Shown here in pieces: positions 31,307-38,122 of a DNA stretch of 38,122 bases (position 1 is the stretch's first letter; every line of letters begins with the position of its first letter). Below the pieces are notes generated by a model that saw only the letters and a program-made list of their open reading frames with translations, did no database searches and had not been told where the DNA came from. The position numbers were made by a program, and so were the translations under genes. Source of the DNA: an uncultured Verrucomicrobiota bacterium (GTDB taxonomy: Bacteria > Verrucomicrobiota > Verrucomicrobiia > Limisphaerales > AAA164-E04); assembly GCA_913061285.1 (NCBI GenBank), contig CAJXVR010000028.1, positions 1 to 38,122 of the forward strand, in the 5' to 3' direction.

Positions 31307-32713
31307 TTAGGGCAGATTCGCCCGGTTGAGATTCTCAGCGTGGATCATCTTCAAGAGCCGCACCGCTGTCCCTACAATTTTCTCTCCGGAACCGGCCGCA
31401 CAGCGCGCACTAACAACTTCGTAGTTCCCTTGTGGATAGGCCCGAATATTGGGAATATAGCCAATCGAGCCATTCGCCAATTCCGCGATCATCGTCTGCT
31501 CGAACGGTGAATCCAACTTGAGATCTAGGCCAAGCTGCACAAACACCTCACCGGGCAAGGCCACCCATGCCAAGGTATTTCCGAGCGAGAATACTTGGAC
31601 CTCAACCGAAAAGGGCTCGCCCTGCCGATCGGCTACATCCAAGACCTGATGAGCCTTAACCAACTTCATAAAAGCCTCTCTCCCTCGATCATTGCCCTCT
31701 CGCACCAGAATCTTTGACGGCGCAATCTCCTCCTGCGAAATAGGCGCAAGTTCAAGAGAAACCGTCTCACTTGCTACCCGCAATGGACCGCTCACATCAC
31801 GCAAGTCTGGCCAAGCCCTCAGAACACTACCTGCCAAAACAACTCCCATACGAGCGGCATTCTCATGGCCCTTCTGAGGAGCCCGCCATTCGACGTTCAC
31901 ATGATTCACATCTCCGCAGGCCCCAGTCACATACATCGTTAGAAAGTCTTTTCCGTGCACCTGAGCCATGGCATTGGACAAGGCAAAGGGAAGGTCTGCC
32001 GAAAGACTCGGTCCTCCAACATTGTCCAAGTGAACCGCGTGATTCACGTAAGCGCCCAATGGATCAGACGCCGCCGTCTGAAAAAAAACAATGCCGACGT
32101 CAGGATCGATCGGACCGGCAGACTTGATAATTCTGGGATTGAGTTTCCCTGGATTCCACCCCACAGAGCCATCGCTCATATGGAAACGGCGATTGAAAGC
32201 AAGGGCGTCTTCAAATCCGATTGCGGCCGACACCGCTCCGTCCACCAAGTTCGCGTTGGCCTCCACAACCGCGTCAGCAATGAGATCTGGCAAAGACTCC
32301 GAGTAGCTCTCTACTAAGGGGTTTGACTTCTCTTGTCCAATACGGCGATTCGACAAAGTAGCCAAAATCGGCCCCGTATGAGCATGCGTCGCAGAGATCA
32401 TCACCTTGCCCCCCGCAATGCCACAACGACGCTGAATCGCTCGACGCGCTGCCACAACATGATGACGGCGAGTGGTGATCAGATCGACACTCACCATCGC
32501 AACCTTCTCAAGACCATCACTAACCACAATCGCGCGAGCATACAACTCATCGTGAATCTTCGTGGCGCCACGCTCATGATAGTAGCCGGCCATGGGGATT
32601 CCAAGGGGTGGCGTGATGTTGACTTGGGCTAGACCGACCTGAATGGCCGCCATCGCAATCGAGCCACTGAGCATGGTCCCCAGACCCAAACTGATTACTA
32701 AATATCGCATCAC
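31307..32713 (-). CDS. Neutral/alkaline ceramidase-like secreted hydrolase
   Basis: This 468-residue protein has a signal peptide (YLVISLGLGTMLSGSIAMA; starts GTG at 32713 or ATG at 32710). The sequence matches the N-terminal catalytic domain of neutral/alkaline non-lysosomal ceramidases: NITPPLGIPMAGY near the start, ATHAHTGP as the zinc-binding signature, HAVHLDNVGG, and GACGDVNHVN. The C-terminal Ig-like domain of full ceramidases is lacking, as in many Verrucomicrobia and Planctomycetes relatives of 400-500 residues. The enzyme may cleave an amide, but a ceramide substrate is unlikely to be certain for this clade. It lies 18 bp after the cytochrome/monooxygenase-like gene on the same strand, probably one operon. 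Confidence 0.85.
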   Translation of the reverse strand: MMRYLVISLGLGTMLSGSIAMAAIQVGLAQVNITPPLGIPMAGYYHERGATKIHDELYARAIVVSDGLEKVAMVSVDLITTRRHHVVAARRAIQRRCGIAGGKVMISATHAHTGPILATLSNRRIGQEKSNPLVESYSESLPDLIADAVVEANANLVDGAVSAAIGFEDALAFNRRFHMSDGSVGWNPGKLNPRIIKSAGPIDPDVGIVFFQTAASDPLGAYVNHAVHLDNVGGPSLSADLPFALSNAMAQVHGKDFLTMYVTGACGDVNHVNVEWRAPQKGHENAARMGVVLAGSVLRAWPDLRDVSGPLRVASETVSLELAPISQEEIAPSKILVREGNDRGREAFMKLVKAHQVLDVADRQGEPFSVEVQVFSLGNTLAWVALPGEVFVQLGLDLKLDSPFEQTMIAELANGSIGYIPNIRAYPQGNYEVVSARCAAGSGEKIVGTAVRLLKMIHAENLNRANLP

Positions 32714-32730
32714 AAAAATAGCCTTTCTCT

Positions 32731-34293
32731 CTAAGGATCTAATCGAGCTTGAAGGGGAACTCCGGGAACAGCCCGCTTAAGGCCCCCATCAAAGCCTTTC
32801 TCGCGATATGCCCGACGCCCCAGAGACAGCTCCTCAGCATCTAAGCGCCCGTTCCCATCCCGATCATACTTCTTCAACACCTCGATAGCGATCCGCCGTT
32901 CCCGTCGATCCACTGATTTTAACCCATCGGCAAGCGCCTTAGTTCGTGACAACAAGAGATTCTCGAGGGTCGCTGTTCGATAGTCTCTCAAAGCACGCTT
33001 GAGTTGACGCTCATCTCTTTGATCGAATGCGACGACGTCCAAGATGATACTCCCCATCTCATCCTCGCTATAGGGTCCCCAATTGATCTGCTTCGGGGGA
33101 TCAAAGGGGTTAAAGGGATTGCTCGCAGAATTGTCCCATCGAATCACCGCCTCCAAGCGCGTGCCTTTCGGAAGCACAAAGGGCTCAGCAAAGCGATAGA
33201 GGTGTTGCCAGGCAAAATCCCAGTCGTCAACCCGCAACAATGCGTGCGTTTCTCCACCTGGCAAAAAGGCATTGAGCTCAAACTCCTTACCTATGTAGTG
33301 AGCATGAGGCATTGTCGCATACGCTTTGACCGGCACCGGAAGCAAGAAGGATTCACGTAGGGTATAATCTGCCACACCGGCAGGAATCTCGATTCCCGAT
33401 AAGCTTCCGAAGCTCTGGGGCACCTGGATCTCGATCGACTCCTGCTCCGGCTTCTCATCTGAAAAGTAAATCCCGATGGACGAAATCTCATCTTCCGCCG
33501 CGCCACTCGGATGAAAATGTGCTTGGAGAACTAAATCTTCACCCTTCTTAATAAGGAGCCCGACCCCCTTCGGAAAAACTCGAGCATTCGTGCCAAGCGC
33601 CCAACTCAAGATTCGTCGAGCCCCTCGTCGTTGCCCAGTCCACTTCTCAAATCCTATCGCCCGTTCCTCTTTGTCCAAGGCCTTCCATTCCTTATCGTCG
33701 GTAGCAAAGACGAGCGCATGATGGGCCACTGACCGACGCCCGGGAAGATACTCAAGCGCTCTCACCCAACGGTCCTCAGGAAGGCTTAAAGAGAATCCAA
33801 AATAGCGATAGATATCAGGCCCATCGGCAGGGATGGTATAGGCGCGATCCATCTTGAGCACCACATCCGGCGGGCCCAATTCCCAACCGTCACCATAGGT
33901 AGGCAACTCGGGCAACAAAGCAGGATCCCCCTCAGGTGTCCCACCATCAACCCACGATTGAATGAGCCGAATCTCATCGTTGCTCAAACTCGGATCATTC
34001 GCGAACGGATGCCGCGTTTGGACAGCATGCCACGGTGGCATGAAACGAGTTTCCACCACATCTTTGATCTGGCGAGCCCGCTTCCGAACATGCTCGAACG
34101 CTGTCAGTTCAAAGGGTCCGCCACCACCAGCCCGATGACAGGAAGTGCAATGCTCAAAGACAATCGGAGCTATGTCCTTAGAATACGTCGCACGGTTTCC
34201 ATCCCCCCTACATTGAGGAACCATGATCAGCGCCAGAAGCGTCCAACCAACCGTGCTACGATACCAAGTCTTCAATAGTCTCATCATACCCAC
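32731..34293 (-). CDS. Cytochrome c, copper monooxygenase-like and EF-hand fusion protein
   Basis: This 520-residue exported protein carries a c-type heme motif CTSCH (49-53) at the start of a small cytochrome domain (about 35-125, with MPPW as the probable Met-ligand loop). The middle resembles the copper type II ascorbate-dependent monooxygenase (PHM-like) fold. His pairs sit where copper ligands are expected: HH at 191-192 (SVAHHALVF), HFH at 259-261 (LQAHFHPSG) and HAH at 330-332 (MPHAHYIGK). At 477-488 there is an EF-hand loop (DRDGNGRLDAEE). The heme could feed electrons to the copper sites, making this a self-contained oxygenase-like enzyme. Substrate is unknown. The ceramidase-like gene follows 18 bp later. 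Confidence 0.85.
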   Translation of the reverse strand: MGMMRLLKTWYRSTVGWTLLALIMVPQCRGDGNRATYSKDIAPIVFEHCTSCHRAGGGGPFELTAFEHVRKRARQIKDVVETRFMPPWHAVQTRHPFANDPSLSNDEIRLIQSWVDGGTPEGDPALLPELPTYGDGWELGPPDVVLKMDRAYTIPADGPDIYRYFGFSLSLPEDRWVRALEYLPGRRSVAHHALVFATDDKEWKALDKEERAIGFEKWTGQRRGARRILSWALGTNARVFPKGVGLLIKKGEDLVLQAHFHPSGAAEDEISSIGIYFSDEKPEQESIEIQVPQSFGSLSGIEIPAGVADYTLRESFLLPVPVKAYATMPHAHYIGKEFELNAFLPGGETHALLRVDDWDFAWQHLYRFAEPFVLPKGTRLEAVIRWDNSASNPFNPFDPPKQINWGPYSEDEMGSIILDVVAFDQRDERQLKRALRDYRTATLENLLLSRTKALADGLKSVDRRERRIAIEVLKKYDRDGNGRLDAEELSLGRRAYREKGFDGGLKRAVPGVPLQARLDP

Positions 34294-34469
34294 CCCTTAA
34301 CTACTCCCCCTCGCTTCAGGGAGCAAGTTCAATAGGGCTAGCACGATCGGCACTGGTGTTTCTCAGTTACGACGCTAAGCTTTTGAAGGCACTCGTGAGA
34401 ATCGTTCCCTATTCGATCAGACACAGCCCTTTTTCGTAAACAAACCAGAATCGATCCAATATCAAAACG

Positions 34470-35150
34470 ATGCGCGTCTCTCGAAATGCAACAAGAAGAG
34501 GCTTCACCCTCATTGAGCTATTGGTTGTGATTGCCATCATCGCCATTCTGGCAGGGATGCTCCTGCCAGCTCTATCAAAAGCCAAGGAACGAGCCCGTCG
34601 CACAAAATGTCTGAGCAACCTACGGCAAGTGGGCTTGGCTTTCGAAATGTACGGTCTCGATAACAATAACAAACTTCCGTCCCACGAAGCAGGTGGCAAC
34701 GGATGGCTTTGGGATCTCCCGCTGCCAACCGCAGATATTATTACAGACGCCGGTGCCAATCGCTCCATTCTCTATTGTCCCTCCTCAAGTGTTAAAGATG
34801 TCGATCTGTGGTGGGAATTCAGCCCGGTCAATCGCGTGACGGGATACATCTGGTTGATCAAGAGAAAAGGCCCTCCTCCTCTCACCGATCCTGACTACCG
34901 CTACTTGGAGAGCATGACTCATCCCAGTCCTTCGAATACCGAAGTCACCTTCGATTGGATCCTATCAGAAAAAGACACCAACTTCACCAAGGTGCCGGCC
35001 TCAACAGTCCCTCATATCCGAACAAGTCATCTCAATCAACAGCGCCCTTCTGGGGGAAACTTTCTTTTTCTGGACGGCAGCGTCCGCTGGCGACCTTTCG
35101 CCGAAATGGAGTATCGATTCGGAAACACAAGCCGTCAGCTATGGTGGTAG
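34470..35150 (+). CDS. Type II secretion G-like pseudopilin (prepilin N-terminus)
   Basis: This 226-residue protein has leader [11 protein letters not shown] and cleavage motif [17 protein letters not shown] (Phe+1, Glu+5), then the pilin helix and the [14 protein letters not shown] linker. The soluble half ends with [11 protein letters not shown] preceded by a His, a looser form of the H-xn-DG signature. Short members like this are common in Verrucomicrobia and are of unknown individual function. It stands divergent from the monooxygenase-like gene, separated by a 176-bp region that should contain promoters for both. No distinct ribosome binding site was identified. Confidence 0.88.
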   Translation: MRVSRNATRRGFTLIELLVVIAIIAILAGMLLPALSKAKERARRTKCLSNLRQVGLAFEMYGLDNNNKLPSHEAGGNGWLWDLPLPTADIITDAGANRSILYCPSSSVKDVDLWWEFSPVNRVTGYIWLIKRKGPPPLTDPDYRYLESMTHPSPSNTEVTFDWILSEKDTNFTKVPASTVPHIRTSHLNQQRPSGGNFLFLDGSVRWRPFAEMEYRFGNTSRQLWW

Positions 35151-35291
35151 CATTTCCGAGATTTCTTATCGTCGCCTAGACAAGATCGCGAGCCCTCCCG
35201 GGATCCCTTGCATTTCACCTCACAGCAGGCAATCCGGTTAACTCATTTCTTTCGATCTCATTAGCCAAAGAACAGCTTTTGCTCTATCAGT

Positions 35292-36647
35292 ATGCCACGT
35301 ATGAATGATCACAGCTTTGATGCCATTGTCGTCGGTTCCGGCACTTCCGCCTATTATGCTATCAGCACGCTCAACGATGCGGGAAAGAAAGTTGCCATGG
35401 TTGATGAACGCCCTTACGGAGGCACCTGTGCTCTCAGAGGATGCCAGCCGAAAAAGTACCTGGTCTGCAACGCCGAGACAATCGCTTCAACGAGAGATCT
35501 CCAAAGCCGAGGCATCGATGGCCAAGTAACCACCAACTGGAAGGCACTTCAATCCCTCAAGGGTGCCTTTCTAGAAGGCCGCTCTGAAGGCGAAGTCAAT
35601 GATTGGAAAGAAGCAGGCGTGGCCACCTTCCACGGACATGCCTCGATGACTGGGGAGACTGAAGTCACGGTGGGCGATGATCGATTAAACGCAGCGCACA
35701 TTATCCTAGCCACCGGTGCCACACCCCGTCGCGCGGACATTCCGGGCTTAGAAAACATTCACGATAGTGAACATTTTCTAAACCTCCCTGAACTACCCAA
35801 ACGAATTACTTTTATCGGCGGAGGCTATATCTCTTTCGAATTCGCGCACGTCGCGATCCATGCCGGCGTGGAAGAAGTCACCATTCTTCATCGATCCGCT
35901 CAGCCGCTCAAGGCCTTTGACGCCGATATTGTCGATGTGGTCCTCGCAGCCAGTCGAGCGCACGGCATCAAGGTGATCATCAACGAATCGCCCCTCGCCG
36001 TCGAACGCACCGAGACAGGGCTTTGCATTCAAGGTTCGTCCGGGGACTCGTATGAAACCGACCTCATCATTGAAGCCACCGGACGAGTCCCTAACATCAG
36101 TGTCCTCGCAGCCAATCAAGGAGCTGTCGATCACTCTCCCAAAGGGGTTACGGTCAACGAGTTCATGCAGAGCGTTTCGAATCCCAAGGTCTACGCCATA
36201 GGGGATTGTGCAGCCACGCCCTACATGTTAGCTACAGTAGCGGACGAGGAAGGGAAGGTCGCAGCCCAGAACATCCTTCATGGCAATACCAAGACGGTCG
36301 ACTATGAAGGGATTCCCAGCGCCGTCTTCACCATCCCAAGTATCGGATCGGTCGGCTTAACGGAATCTCAGGCAAAGGCCAAAGGCCTCGACTTTAGAGT
36401 CAACAAGGGGACCACTAAAAACTGGCCCTCGTCCAAACGAATTGGTGAGCTTCATTCTGGCTACAAGGTGCTCATCGACAATCAAACGAACACAATCATC
36501 GGAGCTCATCTCGCTCGGCATCATTCGTCGGAAGTGATCAACGTATTCGCCCTTGCCATGAAGCACGGCATCACCGCGTCAGCCCTCGGAGACTTCATGT
36601 GGGCCTACCCCACCCTCACTTCCGATCTTAAATATATGGTGAAATAA
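35292..36647 (+). CDS. Class I pyridine nucleotide-disulfide oxidoreductase, glutathione reductase-like
   Basis: This 451-residue flavoprotein has an FAD site (AIVVGSGTSAYYA, about 11-23), the redox disulfide in GGTCALRGCQPKK (Cys46 and Cys51, spaced as in glutathione and mycothiol reductases), an NAD(P) site (ITFIGGGYISFEFA), and a second FAD motif (VYAIGDCAATP). The C-terminal dimer domain ends MWAYPTLTSDL. In classical family members this region carries the catalytic His-Glu pair (H-P-T-x-x-E). Here the His position is Tyr439 and the Glu position is Ser444, so both members of the dyad are missing. It probably acts on a different thiol or disulfide or by a different proton path. Start ATG at 35292 or 35301. 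It forms a separate transcript. Confidence 0.9.
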   Translation: MPRMNDHSFDAIVVGSGTSAYYAISTLNDAGKKVAMVDERPYGGTCALRGCQPKKYLVCNAETIASTRDLQSRGIDGQVTTNWKALQSLKGAFLEGRSEGEVNDWKEAGVATFHGHASMTGETEVTVGDDRLNAAHIILATGATPRRADIPGLENIHDSEHFLNLPELPKRITFIGGGYISFEFAHVAIHAGVEEVTILHRSAQPLKAFDADIVDVVLAASRAHGIKVIINESPLAVERTETGLCIQGSSGDSYETDLIIEATGRVPNISVLAANQGAVDHSPKGVTVNEFMQSVSNPKVYAIGDCAATPYMLATVADEEGKVAAQNILHGNTKTVDYEGIPSAVFTIPSIGSVGLTESQAKAKGLDFRVNKGTTKNWPSSKRIGELHSGYKVLIDNQTNTIIGAHLARHHSSEVINVFALAMKHGITASALGDFMWAYPTLTSDLKYMVK

Positions 36648-36685
36648 GGCCGGTCCCGATTCCGCTGAACCAAGAGCTCTGAAGC

Positions 36686-38072
36686 CTATTTCACCAGAAA
36701 CGTTCCCTCGTCGCATTCCACACGGATCGATTCTGGAAGCGTTCTTGGGTTAAGTTTCAGCACAATGTCATGAACACCAGCCTCTAACTCTACTCGGCTG
36801 AGATCGGCAAAGTCCCGTGGCTCCCCGTCGATCCACAGTCGTGTATCTTTGGGCGCGGTAAATCGCAGTGTGACGAGGCCTTTGCGGGCTACCTGTAATT
36901 GAGTCGCTGAGAAGAGCCCGATCAAACTCGTCACCTGATTGATGTTCCTCAAATTCAGAGCCTCACGCATCGTATCTTGCATTAAACGCCCATCTACTAA
37001 AGTCATCGCTGGTCGCCATTGATTGCCAGACGGATCAGCAATGATTCGATCAATGCCAAATTGTTCATCTGTATGTCGGCCCGCACGCAAGCGCCAACGT
37101 CGCGCCACATTACCCCGCGCTGCATCGAACCGACCTTGTTTGCCAAGCTCCGAGAGGAACCGGAACAAATCCAATTGATCACCCTCTTCTAAACCGTCAA
37201 TCAATCCTGCCGGCATCAACGATCCGCCAGCGATTCGATTCGCGACATTCTGCTTAGCAATGGATACCGTCTGATTCGCTGTGTTTCGCAACACCAATTC
37301 CGAGTTATCTTCTCTCACCAAAATACCGCTGTACTCTTCGCCATCGTTGGTCTCGACAATGATAGAATGGTAACCCTCTTTGATCTTATCATTCGGAGCC
37401 AGCAGCGACTCAACCAAGTAATCAAGAGGAGCACTGGCACCAATGGATGTTAAGTCCGGTCCAACTTGCCCTCCAACACCGCCGATGGCGTGACACATCA
37501 CACAACCTAATTCCAATCTGCGATAGACAGCCTCGCCTCGGTCAGGATTGCCTCTTCTGAAAGCAGCTTGAGCGAGCTGTCCAATTCGCACGCTTCCAAC
37601 TTCCCCTTCAGAGGGAGCCAGGTCAGCGGCTCGCTCTAAACTCAAGAGCAACTCGGAGAGATTCTTCCCGGTTTCTCGAGCAACCCGCATCCCACTCTTG
37701 GCCGCAATCTCCGTCAGCGGCACCTCCCGCAGGGCCTTGACGACAACCGGCCCCGATCCCTTTTGACGCAATATCGTCTCCCAGGTCGCCCGCAGGTCGG
37801 CTTCCTCGGTCAGTTGATTGAGCACGCCCAAGATCGGCTGGATAGCGTCCCCTAAATTCATCGCCGCCATGGCCTGGGCAAGCTGAGGGCGAATCGACGC
37901 AGAATCTGAATTTGCGAGCAAGGCCTTCAGCTTCTCATACGAGGAGCCAGAGCCAAGACTTCGCAAAGCGTCAATGGCTGCGTCGCGCGCTGAGCGAGGT
38001 GACTGAACGCTCCCCGCTTTCGTCTGAAATTCCGACTCAAAGGCGTGCAACTTCCAGGCGCCAGCCAACCTC
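36686..38072 (-). CDS. PVC-type heme-binding cytochrome c protein, 5' end cut by the contig
   Basis: The gene runs off the right end; the frame is open to the adapter at 38073. About 462 residues remain. The N-terminal part looks helical and HEAT-like. In the middle is the Pirellula/Verrucomicrobium-type heme-binding domain with CVMCH (roughly 37488-37505) and GPDLTSIGASAP, followed by NDKIKEGYHSIIVETNDGEEYSGILV and the family's LMPAGLIDGLEEGDQLDLFRFLSEL. About 170 further residues form a C-terminal extension with beta-rich character. One c-type heme is expected and the protein should be exported. It is related to, but clearly distinct from, the partial protein at the left end. Confidence 0.86.
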
Positions 38073-38106
38073 CTGTCTCTTATACACATCTCCGAGCCCA
38101 CGAGAC
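38073..38106 (-). other. Nextera transposase adapter (library artefact)
   Basis: This is the reverse complement of the left-end adapter, starting with the mosaic end CTGTCTCTTATACACATCT. The next bases are CTCTCTAC, an Illumina i7 index, and ATCTCGTA, the start of the P7 sequence. Everything from 38073 to 38122 is synthetic. Confidence 0.98.
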
Positions 38107-38122
38107 CTCTCTACATCTCGTA

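Noticed and set aside
40-38072. CRISPR arrays, rRNA or tRNA genes
   Set aside because: No regularly spaced repeats, and no rRNA or tRNA-like segments were recognised by reading; a covariance-model scan would be needed to exclude tRNAs formally.

Overview
This window looks like a metagenome-derived contig from a Verrucomicrobiota bacterium, probably aquatic. The lineage call rests on a family combination typical of that group: two Pirellula/Verrucomicrobium-type heme-binding (CxxCH) proteins, a DUF1800-DUF1501 gene pair, several H-xn-DG pseudopilins, a PEP-CTERM protein, a neutral ceramidase-like secreted enzyme, and a large secreted protein with a verrucomicrobial C-terminal domain. Both ends carry Illumina Nextera adapter sequence (6-39 and 38073-38106; index and P7 bases follow the right one). 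Real genomic sequence is therefore about 40-38072, and the first and last genes are cut by the contig ends.

Layout. 40-1734: C-terminal part of a secreted beta-propeller/cytochrome c protein with a strong terminator. 1857-5384: a compact unit bounded by two palindromic, dif-like sites (11-bp arms, identical 6-bp spacer AGGACG). It holds a tyrosine recombinase, a pseudopilin-like gene and a coiled-coil protein with a tail-collar-like C-terminus. 5385-9046: an AT-richer stretch of orphan secreted or membrane genes and gene remnants. 9047-11051: lipoprotein and serine hydrolase pair. 11315-12643: seven-repeat FG-GAP protein with a PEP-CTERM tail. 12740-13774: zinc alcohol dehydrogenase. 13997-18527: DUF1800-DUF1501 operon. 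18781-20364: zinc ribbon protein and tyrS. 20393-21181: a degenerate group IIC intron sitting directly behind the terminator of a small lipoprotein gene. 21798-26399: pseudopilin and a giant multidomain secreted protein. 26671-28205: adenylate kinase-like protein with a C-terminal extension, plus a small helical protein. 28400-31270: ferrous-iron transport operon (two FeoA, FeoB, and a 47-residue Cys-rich membrane protein). 31307-34293: ceramidase-like enzyme and a cytochrome c/copper-monooxygenase-like/EF-hand protein. 34470-36647: pseudopilin and a glutathione reductase-like flavoprotein lacking the usual His-Glu dyad. 36686-38072: C-terminal part of a second heme-binding protein.

Function. 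The conserved part reads as a heterotrophic chromosome rich in secreted, heme- and calcium-binding proteins, with housekeeping (tyrS, nucleotide kinase) and iron uptake between. The most unusual region is 1857-9046. The integrase and its two matched palindromic sites form a possible small mobile unit that I cannot assign to a known class. The arms of the two sites differ from each other, but each site stays self-complementary around the same spacer. The group IIC intron at 20.4-21.2 kb is the other mobile element: its ribozyme regions are recognisable but most of its reverse transcriptase is gone.
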